Positions 35,280-42,860 of a stretch of 64,000 nucleotides of DNA are shown here, in pieces. Location: positions 37,013 to 101,012 of the forward strand of contig JAPJQL010000008.1 in the NCBI GenBank assembly GCA_030825115.1, read 5' to 3'. The position numbers and the translations under genes were made by a program. Source of the stretch: Lachnospiraceae bacterium. GTDB lineage: Bacteria > Bacillota > Clostridia > Lachnospirales > Lachnospiraceae. The notes below the pieces were generated by a model. The model had not been told where the DNA came from. It ran no database searches and worked only from the letters and a program-made list of their open reading frames with translations. Each line of letters opens with the position of its first letter. Positions within the stretch are counted from its first letter, which is position 1.

Positions 35280-36083
35280 ATGTGGGGAATAATGTCTGCA
35301 CTGGGATTAGGAGTTTTGGCACACGATAAATATAAAAAGTCAAAGATTCCTCCCTATGGAACATACGAATACTACCATTATGCTCATCCGGAGATGACTG
35401 ATTTTCAGATTTGTAAACTGCGAAATGAAATGAGCGGAGAAATTACGGATGCAGAGGTAAAGGTACTATTTGATGCCGGTATTCCGCTTGGAATGTGGCA
35501 CAAAGATAAGCAGCCGATCTGGGATAAATTGGCGAAGGAGAAGGAAAAAGTAAATTGTAATAATGAATTAAAAGGAATGACGGAAGAAGAATATGTGGAT
35601 ATGCTTAAAACGTCAAACAACTATGTTTATGGGATGGGAGACTATGAGGTTTATTACAGTGATTTCGAGTTGCCTTATATCTATTTAATCTATGACCCAA
35701 TTAACAAAAAAATAATAAAAAATGGTTGGAGAATGGGATTTACAAAAGCAGGGGCTGTGGATTATTTTAAAACAACACCTAATGTCTATATAAAAGGTTC
35801 CGAAAAATATCGTATGGAAATAAAAGAAAAAGAAGATCAAAAGAAACAAAAAGCAACATTAGCAGAAAAATCAAATGAGATTATTCGCATCCGCAATCTT
35901 GATAATCTGGTATACAAAAATGGTGATTACGAGTTATACTTGGACAGGGATGCAAGTGATAACTACAACATTATGGTTTATGATGGAACGGAGCATGATT
36001 TTATCAGAAATGTTAGCGGTGAACCTGTTTTGTTTACTAAAATTAATGCAAGAAAGTATGTTGATGAAAGAGTATCTGAATGA
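35280..36083 (+). CDS. Protein of unknown function with N-terminal hydrophobic stretch and duplicated motif
   Basis: 267 residues. A short hydrophobic N-terminus (MSALGLGVLAHDKYKKSK) could be a membrane contact. A YGTYEYYHYAHPEMTDFQIC segment follows, then a SHOCT-like helical stretch (EVKVLFDAGIPLGMW). The motif YGMGDYEVYYSDFELPYIYL recurs as YKNGDYELYLDRDASDNYNI about 100 residues later, each copy followed by YDxxxxxxIxN, so the C-terminal half looks like a tandem beta domain. GGAGAGG precedes ATG. Function unknown. Confidence 0.55.
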   Translation: MWGIMSALGLGVLAHDKYKKSKIPPYGTYEYYHYAHPEMTDFQICKLRNEMSGEITDAEVKVLFDAGIPLGMWHKDKQPIWDKLAKEKEKVNCNNELKGMTEEEYVDMLKTSNNYVYGMGDYEVYYSDFELPYIYLIYDPINKKIIKNGWRMGFTKAGAVDYFKTTPNVYIKGSEKYRMEIKEKEDQKKQKATLAEKSNEIIRIRNLDNLVYKNGDYELYLDRDASDNYNIMVYDGTEHDFIRNVSGEPVLFTKINARKYVDERVSE

Positions 36084-36420
36084 GCCGGAGTATGAAGGTG
36101 ACGGGTTCGGTAACCTCGAAATTTAACCTAATGCGTGAGTAGATTAGATGGGGGCTTTACCAGAATAAAGCATCAACGCAACTATGTAAACTATCCCGGG
36201 TACACCCTCCCCCCTTCCCCCCCCTCAAACTTGGGCTTAAATTGCACTGTACGGCTCAATTTCAGCTTTAACCATCATACCCTTACACTTTACCACATGG
36301 TACAATAAAAGACGAATATGAGCCGTATAACGCGTTAAAAGTGAGGTAAAGCACATAAACAAGGCTAGAAGTCAATCGCTCCTAGCCTTTAATGTTTTAC
36401 CTGACAAATTTCCGCTTTAA
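36084..36420. other. Gene-free stretch with a bidirectional terminator
   Basis: No convincing reading frame. Contains a C-rich tract around 36200-36225 and, at 36361-36391, a hairpin (AAGGCTAG...CTAGCCTT followed by T) lying between converging genes. Nothing else recognisable. Confidence 0.6.
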
Positions 36421-36612
36421 TCAATACTCCGGATATGAACAATCGATATTTCCTTCTTCATCATAATCCACACACCACAAACATTTCTTGCCCTCGTCCG
36501 TTTTTATGGTGAAGCCCTCTTGATTCCTGACTACAATAATGTTTTCGCCGTCTGAATTCGTTCCCGTGTATATGCCACATTCCAGCTTCAAAATCTCTTT
36601 TGTGTCCATCAT
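36421..36612 (-). CDS. Small protein of unknown function, second gene of a leftward pair
   Basis: 63 residues, beta-rich and acidic: ECGIYTGTNSDGENIIVVRN, then KKCLWCVDYDEEGNID. A CxxC-like pair (CLWC) is present. Its ATG overlaps the end of the preceding gene (36609-36612), indicating translational coupling. It is transcribed from the operator-controlled promoter at 36863-36891. No family recognised. Confidence 0.55.
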   Translation of the reverse strand: MMDTKEILKLECGIYTGTNSDGENIIVVRNQEGFTIKTDEGKKCLWCVDYDEEGNIDCSYPEY

Positions 36613-36812
36613 GATTTATCTTCTCTTTCTTCTGCTTTGATTTCGTTTAAAAGATTCGCTACACCGCTCTCTTCTTCCAAATCCTGCAAAGTGCCACGGA
36701 CAGAATAGTCGCCGTTCTCCCAGCACAAAGCGTAGTCATCATCTCCGTATCGCTGAAAAATCACGTTATCGCTATCGATTTTTAAAATTGCTAATGTTTT
36801 AGGTTCTTTCAT
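36609..36812 (-). CDS. Small protein of unknown function, first gene of a leftward pair
   Basis: 67 residues: KTLAILKIDSDNVIFQRYGD, then DYALCWENGDYSVRGTLQDL. It is compact and acidic, with no known motif. GGAGGT precedes ATG. The gene lies about 50 bases downstream of a promoter whose spacer is a repressor operator, so the pair should be silenced together with the rightward genes. Such a position opposite the main operon is typical of an early regulatory product, but this is inference. Confidence 0.55.
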   Translation of the reverse strand: MKEPKTLAILKIDSDNVIFQRYGDDDYALCWENGDYSVRGTLQDLEEESGVANLLNEIKAEEREDKS

Positions 36813-36862
36813 GTGTGTTTACCTCCATTTGGTATAGGGTATTTAGTTCTTTTGATAACATA

Positions 36863-36891
36863 ATTATATACCCTAAAAGTAGTGATATCAA
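36863..36891 (-). promoter_or_regulatory. Leftward promoter with operator filling the spacer
   Basis: Minus strand TTGATA (36886-36891) and TATAAT (36863-36868). The exact 17-bp spacer is the operator TACCCTAAAAGTAGTGA (plus-strand reading, 36869-36885). Repressor binding here must block RNA polymerase. Confidence 0.75.
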
Positions 36892-36933
36892 TGGTAAAAC
36901 ATAACAATGTTTAGGGTATAAAAATGTGCATAG

Positions 36934-36982
36934 TCACTATATTTAGGGTACTCTTGCTTTAGGGGCGAAATTGTGTTATGAT
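36934..36982 (+). promoter_or_regulatory. Repressor-gene promoter with upstream operator
   Basis: Operator TCACTATATTTAGGGTA (36934-36950) ends three bases before TTGCTT (36954-36959). TTGCTT is 17 bases from TATGAT (36977-36982). A half-site TTTAGGGTA is at 36910. The position suits autoregulation, either positive or negative. Confidence 0.6.
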
Positions 36983-37006
36983 ATTTATGTAAAGGGGGTA
37001 ATAATT

Positions 37007-37264
37007 GTGATTAGCTACGAAAAATTAGTAAAAAAATTAAAAGAAAATAATATAACTCAGTATAAGTTAAAGCAAGAAAAAATTTTGGGTTCTGCTACTA
37101 TAACTAAGATTTTTAAGAATGATGGATTAAATGGGGAATCCATAGATATAAAAGTTGTAGATAAGATGTGCAAATTGTTAAAATGTCAGCCTGGGGATAT
37201 ATTGGAATGTGTGGATGATATAGAAGGGTATTCTGATACATCTGAAAGAAGATATAGAGGGTGA
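37007..37264 (+). CDS. XRE-family repressor, probable master switch of the element
   Basis: 85 residues from GTG 37007 (AAGGGGGT seven bases upstream; the RNA start is predicted only about 15 bases before). The protein is one Cro/CI-type domain: ISYEKLVKKLKENNITQYKL, ATITKIFKNDGLNGESIDIK, then a DKMCKLLKCQPGDILE ending typical of YozG/XRE proteins. It is bracketed by five copies of one 17-bp operator, two of which sit inside divergent promoters. This is the layout of a phage immunity repressor. A terminator follows at 37269. Confidence 0.8.
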   Translation: MISYEKLVKKLKENNITQYKLKQEKILGSATITKIFKNDGLNGESIDIKVVDKMCKLLKCQPGDILECVDDIEGYSDTSERRYRG

Positions 37265-37268
37265 AAAG

Positions 37269-37299
37269 TAGGAGCGTGAAAAAGCGTTCCTATTTTTTT
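37269..37299 (+). terminator. Terminator of the repressor gene
   Basis: TAGGAGCG pairs with CGTTCCTA (one G-U) around TGAAAAAG, followed by seven T. Confidence 0.8.
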
Positions 37300-37308
37300 A
37301 TTGCAACA

Positions 37309-37358
37309 TACCCTAAAATTAGTGACAATATACAAAGGATATACCCTAAAATTAGTGA
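37309..37358 (+). promoter_or_regulatory. Two tandem operators
   Basis: TACCCTAAAATTAGTGA occurs identically at 37309-37325 and 37342-37358, start to start 33 bases (three helical turns). They lie upstream of the rightward promoter and are identical to the consensus of the other sites. Confidence 0.75.
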
Positions 37359-37367
37359 TAATCACTA

Positions 37368-37396
37368 TTGATATAACTATGTTTAGGGTATATAAT
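37368..37396 (+). promoter_or_regulatory. Rightward promoter with operator filling the spacer
   Basis: TTGATA (37368-37373), 17 bases, TATAAT (37391-37396). The spacer is TAACTATGTTTAGGGTA, an inverted operator copy. Same construction as the leftward promoter. Confidence 0.75.
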
Positions 37397-37420
37397 ATGC
37401 TTACAAGGTAAGCAATACAT

Positions 37421-37472
37421 ACCTTGATCAAAACACCGATAGCCCCGAAAAGGCTATGAAAATCTTGGTCAA
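37421..37472 (+). ncRNA. Structured leader RNA of the rightward operon
   Basis: Two nested stems: outer TTGATCAA / TTGGTCAA (37424-37431 with 37465-37472) and inner ATAGCC / GGCTAT (37439-37444 with 37452-37457), separated by unpaired AACACCG and GAAAATC. It lies between the predicted RNA start (about 37403) and the first gene. It may be a regulatory or protein-binding element; no known class recognised. Confidence 0.35.
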
Positions 37473-37564
37473 TATACTGGTGAGTGAGCCGAGGCAAAAC
37501 CAATAGTCCAGAAGATTACCAGGACGGTGCAACCCTTAAGAATACTGAAAAGGAGATTGATACC

Positions 37565-37888
37565 ATGTGTAAGACAATGACCGATTTATCCAAGATAGCA
37601 AAACAGATTTATGACCTGGAAACCAAGAAATCCAAAAAGAAGAAGGAAGTGGACGAGCTGGAGGCTCAGATTAAGCAGCTAAAACAGGAAACGGCAATGT
37701 ACATGAGGAAACGCCAAAAGAATGAGCTAGATGTGGATTTGTTTACAGTCCTGTATACACCATATACAAAACCATCGTTTGATACAAAGGCATTTGTTGC
37801 CAATGAGGAAAAGGGGCAGGAATTGTATGACAAGTATATGAAGGTAATCCCCATCGAGCGAGTAACGGTCAAACTTGCCAGAGCGTAG
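37565..37888 (+). CDS. Phage-type coiled-coil protein of unknown function
   Basis: 107 residues from ATG 37565 (AAGGAG upstream). The first 60 residues are a lysine/glutamate-rich coiled coil (YDLETKKSKKKKEVDELEAQ). The C-terminal part has TVLYTPYTKPSFDTKAF and a basic end. Proteins with this layout (coiled coil, then a short motif on a Phe-Asp-Thr core) are common in early regions of Firmicutes phages. First gene of the rightward operon under the spacer-operator promoter. Role unknown. Confidence 0.6.
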   Translation: MCKTMTDLSKIAKQIYDLETKKSKKKKEVDELEAQIKQLKQETAMYMRKRQKNELDVDLFTVLYTPYTKPSFDTKAFVANEEKGQELYDKYMKVIPIERVTVKLARA

Positions 37889-38043
37889 GCATTGCACCGC
37901 CTGTCATCAGTAATAAGGATGTAGGAGCAAATCCAATAGGCGGTATCCCCAAATGGGAAAGGAATAGGAAACAAATATCTGCCGGAAATTCAAGACCCAG
38001 CAGGTGTATTAAAGTTACCCAAAAATGAAAGGAGACGCGGGAT

Positions 38044-38553
38044 ATGATAATTACCCTTGGTATCAACGATATTACAATGCCAGTACCATATGCGCGCACA
38101 CCGCCACGGAAAGAGAAAGTCAACAGCCATATGATGTATTACCTGGAGCATGGCAAGCTGAAATCTGCTATACAGGTGACACAAAAAGGGATGTTGCTGG
38201 ATGGGTATTGTGATTATATCGTGGCGGTAGCGTGCGGTATGGATAAGCTTGAGTGTGAGGTTAGCACGGATATTGTCAACAGGCATATGAGAACCAAGAA
38301 CCGGAATATTAAAAAACGCCCCAACAAGCGGAAAATCCTGTATCAGCGGCAAGATGGGAAATGTGCTATTTGCGGGAAACAGCTACAGATTGAGGATAAT
38401 ACAAGCCGGGAGGATTATCTCACGTTTGACCATATTATCCCGGTATGCCGTGGTGGTAGTAACGGGCTGATGAACTTGCAAGGGTTGTGCTGGAAATGCA
38501 ATCACGATAAGGACAGCGTATTAGATGGTGTTTCTAATATGGATAGAGTATAG
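38044..38553 (+). CDS. ParB-like domain fused to HNH endonuclease
   Basis: 169 residues. The N-terminal half resembles a ParB/sulfiredoxin-fold domain (HGKLKSAIQVTQKGMLLDGY, then CDYIVAVACGMDKLECEV). The C-terminal half is a complete HNH nuclease: CAICGK, LTFDHIIPVCRGGSNGLMNL, LCWKCNHDK, with both zinc CxxC pairs and the DH catalytic pair. AAAGGAG precedes ATG. A second protein with the same architecture is at 45532. Free-standing phage HNH enzymes often assist packaging or homing; the ParB-like head suggests a DNA or nucleotide-sensing role. Co-transcribed with the small gene after it. Confidence 0.75.
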   Translation: MIITLGINDITMPVPYARTPPRKEKVNSHMMYYLEHGKLKSAIQVTQKGMLLDGYCDYIVAVACGMDKLECEVSTDIVNRHMRTKNRNIKKRPNKRKILYQRQDGKCAICGKQLQIEDNTSREDYLTFDHIIPVCRGGSNGLMNLQGLCWKCNHDKDSVLDGVSNMDRV

Positions 38554-38583
38554 CAAAAATCAAATATAAAGGAGATTAGGACA

Positions 38584-38766
38584 ATGGAGAAAGAAACCAG
38601 AACAGTTACGAGGTCGCTTTTAACAGAACTCAAAGAAAACGGGGAAGTGAGATTAGCGAGGGTGCTTACATACGACAACGGTCATCGGATAGAGATACCG
38701 ATTAACCGCGATGGGAGCGTTAAGTGGTTTGATGATGTCAAACTTTTGAAGGAGCATAAGTTATAA
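38584..38766 (+). CDS. Small protein of unknown function (60 aa)
   Basis: Starts MEKETRTVTRSLLTELKENG and ends in HKL; contains LTYDNGHRIEIPINRDGSVK, a compact beta-hairpin-like stretch. AAAGGAG lies before ATG and it follows the HNH gene by 30 bases, so it is probably translated from the same RNA. No family recognised. The following 90 bases can fold into a GC hairpin but hold no gene. Confidence 0.55.
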   Translation: MEKETRTVTRSLLTELKENGEVRLARVLTYDNGHRIEIPINRDGSVKWFDDVKLLKEHKL

Positions 38767-38858
38767 AGGGCTTTAGGTGGTGACGGTTTAGCCGTGGGCG
38801 ATTCAGTTCGCCGCCTACCGTTTGCTATAAATCCATTTAATAAGGAGGGTGGAATTTT

Positions 38859-40124
38859 ATGAGGGAGAGGCGGGTCAATGAGGGCAAGAGGGATCTGATT
38901 GCATTAGCTAAAGATTTTGGAATCTACAATAGGGAAGATGTGCAGGAGATACTTGCCAATTATACCGATTATGGACAGAGCCATAAGGTGCTGATGAAGA
39001 TTTACGAGCAAGTTTATCTTGAGCCGGGAAAGAAACCGAAGCAGACGAAACAAGCGCAACCAGAAGAAAGCAAATCCAAAGGAGGATACAAAGTTATGAT
39101 TAAGAAAGCAAATATTAACTGGACAGCAAGGCAGCTTGCCAAGATGGTGAGTAACAAGAAGATTACCTTTGATAATGCGGTGCAGCGTGGCTATGTTTGG
39201 GATATCAAGCGGAAAAGCCTGTTAATCCACTCCATGATTGTAGGCTATCCGATTCCAGCTTTCTATGCTGCTAAAAATGGAGACTGCTATGATATGTTGG
39301 ATGGTCAACAGCGGTCAAGGGCTATCACGGATTTTCTGGAAGGACAATTCGCATTGACGGATGTTCCGGAACTGGAAGTTGAAAACGAGGACGGAACAAA
39401 AGAACTGGTTGACATAAATAACCTTTGTTTTGACGAACTGGAAGAATCGATACAGGATGAGATAACCGGCTACTCACTGACAATTTATTATTTTGACGGA
39501 ATCACGGATGACGAAATCAGCGAGATGTTTTTCCGCCTTAACAACGGCAAACCATTATCTGCGATTGAGCTGACCAGAGTGAGATCTAAATCTATGGAAG
39601 CCATTAAAGCTTTGGGACAGCATGAACTGTTTAAGAATGCGCTGACAGAGAAAGCAATGGTACGCTATACCAATGAGGATATCGTTATCAAGTCTTATGC
39701 GATATTGCATGAGCCGGAACCGTGTTTTGAAACAAAAATAATCCGCCCATTAATGGAGCGGGTTGAAATAACGGACGATGACAGGCAGCAGTTGGATAAG
39801 ATTTATACAAGGATTTTATCGGTATATCCTTTAGTGAAAGATAAGAAGGTTGCGAAGAGGCTGTTGACCCGTACACATCTTATAAGCGTTGTGCCGATGA
39901 TGTGGAAATCATTGAATGACGGTTTGACAGATGAACAGGTTGCAGAGTGGGTGGCGAAGTTCTTTTCTGGTACGAGGTCAGCAAGCATCAGCGCAATTTA
40001 TAATGAAAATGCTGGTTCTGGTTCGGCAAGAAAAGAAGCCGTTAGAAAACGGTTGGATGAAGTGGAGAAGAGTTACAAAGAGTATTTCAAGGATGTGCTG
40101 GTGGATTCCGATAAGGTAGCATAA
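38859..40124 (+). CDS. DUF262 (ParB/Srx-fold) protein
   Basis: 421 residues. After an N-terminal helical stretch of about 70 residues comes a DUF262 domain: QRGYVWDIKRKSLLIHSMIV, the nucleotide-site motif YDMLDGQQRSRAITDFLEG, ITDDEISEMFFRLNNGKPLS and LTRVR. DUF262 forms the N-terminal half of GmrS/GmrSD-type modification-dependent restriction enzymes; here no DUF1524 or HNH half is fused. It may serve as a stand-alone DNA-modification or anti-defence protein, or partner one of the element's HNH proteins. AAGGAGGG precedes ATG. Domain is firm, role open. Confidence 0.78.
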   Translation: MRERRVNEGKRDLIALAKDFGIYNREDVQEILANYTDYGQSHKVLMKIYEQVYLEPGKKPKQTKQAQPEESKSKGGYKVMIKKANINWTARQLAKMVSNKKITFDNAVQRGYVWDIKRKSLLIHSMIVGYPIPAFYAAKNGDCYDMLDGQQRSRAITDFLEGQFALTDVPELEVENEDGTKELVDINNLCFDELEESIQDEITGYSLTIYYFDGITDDEISEMFFRLNNGKPLSAIELTRVRSKSMEAIKALGQHELFKNALTEKAMVRYTNEDIVIKSYAILHEPEPCFETKIIRPLMERVEITDDDRQQLDKIYTRILSVYPLVKDKKVAKRLLTRTHLISVVPMMWKSLNDGLTDEQVAEWVAKFFSGTRSASISAIYNENAGSGSARKEAVRKRLDEVEKSYKEYFKDVLVDSDKVA

Positions 40125-40223
40125 TACAAGGGAACAAGAGATTTTTTGCGAAAGCAAAAGGCACATGTGGGATTGATTCTGGAGTGGAAAGACAACGATA
40201 TAACAATATGGAGTAGGAGGACA

Positions 40224-40652
40224 ATGACAATGAGGAGATGGACAGATTTAGAGGAAATAAAGCTTGACCCTTTATCGGATACGTTTGAGTTGATTGATGA
40301 TGGTTTATGGGGGAATAAAAGTATCATAATTAACCTGCTTGCAGGGCGCAGAAACCCGCTCCCACTCGTAATCCAGAAAGCAGTTGGGTATATGGTCAAC
40401 ATGATATTGCGGGAAGGGGGCTTTAATGCTGGGATTATGCGGCTATATGCAAGGCTATGGATTACCATAGCTCCAGGCAAAAGCCAGGAATATGTGATTA
40501 TAGTGACATTATTAGAGATGGATGGCTGCGATCCATATGAAAAAAGCATAGGAGTGTTGCCAGGAAGCAAATACTTTCAAGTTTTGAAACAATATATTCT
40601 TTTAGAATTATGCTACATACTGTTTGGGGCAGATTATGATGGGACAGTATAG
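40224..40652 (+). CDS. Protein of unknown function (142 aa)
   Basis: Starts at ATG 40224 with TAGGAGGA upstream: MTMRRWTDLEEIKLDPLSDT. The middle is hydrophobic but not clearly membrane-spanning (LLAGRRNPLPLVIQKAVGYM), ending near FGADYDGTV. A TTG start at 40146 is possible but less well supported. No domain recognised. It lies between DUF262 and the recombinase, followed by the TACGAAC repeat cluster. Confidence 0.5.
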   Translation: MTMRRWTDLEEIKLDPLSDTFELIDDGLWGNKSIIINLLAGRRNPLPLVIQKAVGYMVNMILREGGFNAGIMRLYARLWITIAPGKSQEYVIIVTLLEMDGCDPYEKSIGVLPGSKYFQVLKQYILLELCYILFGADYDGTV

Positions 40653-40667
40653 GGATGCAAAAAATGA

Positions 40668-40782
40668 GGGTTCGTATTCTCTATCATTATACGAACTTTC
40701 CTTTAAATACAAGGCTTGCTGTCATGGCGGAAAATACGACCGTGAAAATACGAACTTTACAGCTATGAAAATACGAACTTTT
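40668..40782. repeat. TACGAACTTT repeat cluster before the solo recombinase
   Basis: AATACGAACTTT-type copies at 40688-40699, 40745-40758 and 40768-40781. A variant (ATACGACC) lies near 40735, and one inverted copy is at about 40670-40677. The core CGAAC is the complement of the GTTCG repeated at 43.67-44.10 kb. Possible recombinase, LexA-like or replication-protein sites. Confidence 0.5.
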
Positions 40783-40798
40783 AAAAGGGGTGGTGAAC

Positions 40799-41377
40799 AT
40801 GAACAAGAAAACAATAACGCTTACGGAAGAACAATATACCACAATCATTTCTTTAGTTCGTACCGGATTTACCCGTGCAGATGGGTGTATTGTCAAAGCC
40901 AACGACCGGATTGCTACAATCCTTACTTTAGAGGCTAACTTGGGTATTAGGATATCCGATATATTGAAACTAAGGCTGTGTAACATAATCCGCGATGGCG
41001 ACCGTTACAGATTGGATATTGTGGAACAGAAAACGAAGAAGAAGCGAGAGTTTACCGTTCCAATGGAAATTTACGTATACATCCAGAACTATGCTTTATC
41101 AAGCAGCATCAGTCCCACGGCGAAATTGTTTGACATTTCAGAGAGGGCAGTGCAGAAGCATTTGAAGCTAGTGGCAGATTATCTTGGGTTGGACAATGTA
41201 AGCACCCATTCTTTTCGAAAATATTTTGCTACGGCTATTTACAGGGATAATAATTATAATATTGAGTTGGTGCGAGTCCTGCTCCAGCACTCATCTGTTG
41301 CGACAACTCAACGTTACATTGGATTACAAAGACAAGAGGTTGAGGATGCGTTGCGGAAGCACGTAAAGCTACTATAA
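40799..41377 (+). CDS. Solo tyrosine recombinase (catalytic domain only)
   Basis: 192 residues comprising only the catalytic half of a tyrosine recombinase. Active-site residues: Arg in LGIRISDILKLR, Lys in QKTKKKREF, His-x-x-Arg in THSFRKYFATA, His in LLQHSSVATTQRY with the nucleophile Tyr. No N-terminal core-binding or arm-binding domain, unlike the 410-residue integrase at 62465. It could be a resolvase, invertase or dimer-resolution enzyme for the circular form. GGGGTGGTG precedes ATG 40799, directly behind the TACGAAC repeats. Confidence 0.8.
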   Translation: MNKKTITLTEEQYTTIISLVRTGFTRADGCIVKANDRIATILTLEANLGIRISDILKLRLCNIIRDGDRYRLDIVEQKTKKKREFTVPMEIYVYIQNYALSSSISPTAKLFDISERAVQKHLKLVADYLGLDNVSTHSFRKYFATAIYRDNNYNIELVRVLLQHSSVATTQRYIGLQRQEVEDALRKHVKLL

Positions 41378-41410
41378 CATAAAAGAAACAGATTAGGAGA
41401 TAGAAATGAT

Positions 41411-41803
41411 ATGGAAAACAATATACTAGAGTTATCCAGTAGTTATACAAGACAGAGAATTTATGATTTTTTGCTTATTTACATCACAAATCATGGGTAT
41501 GCGCCGACCATCAGAGAGATAGCAGATGGCGTAGGTCTCAGTTCTTCGTCAACTGTATCTGCCCATTTAGAAATGCTGGAGAGCATGAACTTGATTAAAA
41601 GAGACAAGAAGAAGCCGAGATCTATTGCCATATCTAAGATGGCGGTGGCTGAAAAAAACTACAGCGATAAATCAAAGTGGGAAGTGTGTGACAAAATTGA
41701 GGGGAAATTAAAAGATGTTATGCCGACTGACCAACTGGGTAAATTCCGGAAAGCATTTTTTTCAGCGCTGGATGGTTATGTGTTAAAAAAGATTGATACC
41801 TAA
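41411..41803 (+). CDS. LexA-like repressor lacking the self-cleaving domain
   Basis: 130 residues with a LexA N-terminal winged helix: QRIYDFLLIYITNHGYAPTI, REIADGVGLSSSSTVSAHLE and the loop LIKRDKKKPRSIAI. The S24 protease domain of full LexA (about 200 aa) is absent, so it cannot be cleaved by RecA. It could compete for host SOS boxes or regulate the element without SOS induction. The C-terminal 55 residues are unrelated. It follows the solo recombinase by 33 bases and is likely co-transcribed. Confidence 0.75.
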   Translation: MENNILELSSSYTRQRIYDFLLIYITNHGYAPTIREIADGVGLSSSSTVSAHLEMLESMNLIKRDKKKPRSIAISKMAVAEKNYSDKSKWEVCDKIEGKLKDVMPTDQLGKFRKAFFSALDGYVLKKIDT

Positions 41804-41846
41804 CTAATCTATTAATAATAGAAGAAACAGGAGCGGGAGGACAGTG

Positions 41847-42050
41847 ATGATTATACAGCCAGAGCGCGGAATAAGGGATGTAAACAATATGTTTTATGAT
41901 TCAGAGGCAGCGCGGATTGAAAGACTGAATCAAGCATTTTTTAAGGATGTGGATTTGACACCGGATGAAAACGCTATGTTGGTTTGGTTGTGTGGATGGG
42001 ACTGGCGTACAGTTGAAAATATTATTTCTGCATTTGCGAAAGTGAGATGA
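41847..42050 (+). CDS. Small protein of unknown function (67 aa)
   Basis: Starts at ATG 41847 (GGGAGG six bases upstream; a GTG at 41844 directly precedes it). It contains FKDVDLTPDENAMLVWLCGW, then DWRTVENIISAF. This resembles small phage proteins of early operons but carries no named domain. Follows the LexA-like gene by 43 bases. Confidence 0.55.
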   Translation: MIIQPERGIRDVNNMFYDSEAARIERLNQAFFKDVDLTPDENAMLVWLCGWDWRTVENIISAFAKVR

Positions 42051-42105
42051 TATGTCATTGGCGGAATCAGTTAGTAATAGTCAATAGAGATAAGACAGAA
42101 GAATT

Positions 42106-42231
42106 ATGAGAAAAGAAGATTCGAAACAGGGTATGTTAATTCAGACGAAGCATAACCGTTATGGAGTTGTAGAGTTGGATAGGAATCTGAGAAAATCTAT
42201 GATGAAGTGGAAATATATCCACAACTTATAG
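42106..42231 (+). CDS. Possible 41-aa peptide
   Basis: Short frame from ATG 42106: MRKEDSKQGMLIQTKHNRYG, ending KWKYIHNL. It is basic. A weak ribosome site (AGAAGAA) is present. It could be the shortened remains of a longer small protein; nothing else supports it. Confidence 0.3.
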   Translation: MRKEDSKQGMLIQTKHNRYGVVELDRNLRKSMMKWKYIHNL

Positions 42232-42247
42232 TGGAGGAGGATTAATA

Positions 42248-42378
42248 ATGGCACACGATAGAAAAACACCATGCTTATATTATATATGTAGTGTAATAAG
42301 TATCAGCCGAGAGCGAAGGTAAAGCACATTAACAGGAAAAAGGAAGAACTGCGAAAACTCCAGAACAAAGAACAGTAA
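42248..42378 (+). pseudogene. Decayed cysteine-motif small gene
   Basis: After GGAGGAGGA, ATG 42248 encodes MAHDRKTPCLYYICS and then runs into an out-of-frame stop. In another frame the sequence continues as KYQPRAKVKHINRKKEELRK to a stop at 42376. The two halves look like the ends of a small zinc-motif protein common in Lachnospiraceae mobile elements, with the middle deleted. Confidence 0.45.
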
Positions 42379-42406
42379 TGATGTTTAAACTAAAATTATG
42401 GCACAT

Positions 42407-42450
42407 AAGGTACCGAGGGAAGATTGAAAATTTCTAGAGGTGCCTTTTTG
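42407..42450 (+). terminator. Probable terminator
   Basis: AAGGTACC pairs with GGTGCCTT across a long loop, followed by a T run. It ends the transcript of the preceding small genes. Confidence 0.5.
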
Positions 42451-42567
42451 CGTTGTCAATGCCAAATTTGCATAAATAATTTTATTTTAATCCATTGATA
42501 TTGCAGGTGGATATTTTTAATCTGACATGGTATACTGATTTTCCAACAGTATGGGGAGATGTGACCA

Positions 42568-42844
42568 ATGCAGTTGAAAGAATATGAGAAACAGTTAGAG
42601 GATATAAAAGAACGAAATATACTTTTACGTGAGCGTGAGATGCCAGATTAACGGTGTCCGAAGTATGCGATATGGATTTTAAGAAAAATTTGGATGCATA
42701 TTATATGCAGGTAGATCATGGGATGTGGAAATATAAGGTTTTAAACAAGTAAAAGATGATTTGACGGAATGGCAGAAGAACTTTGTTTATGCGGCGGCAG
42801 CGGAACTTAGAAAAGAGAAAACTGGGTGTGAGGTTATAAAATAA
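42568..42844 (+). pseudogene. Frameshifted small phage-type gene
   Basis: Three frames join into one coherent protein: MQLKEYEKQLEDIKERNILL, then LTVSEVCDMDFKKNLDAYYM, then DDLTEWQKNFVYAAAAELRK and EKTGCEVIK. Two shifts (near 42650 and 42750) break it. GGGGAGA before ATG 42568 shows it was once expressed. The family resembles short proteins of phage early regions. Confidence 0.5.
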
Positions 42845-42860
42845 TGTGAGAGGGATTCGG

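Noticed and set aside
40799..41377. Solo recombinase as the integrase of the element
   Set aside because: It lacks arm- and core-binding domains and lies far from both ends, whereas a full Tn916-type integrase with xis lies beside the right attachment site.
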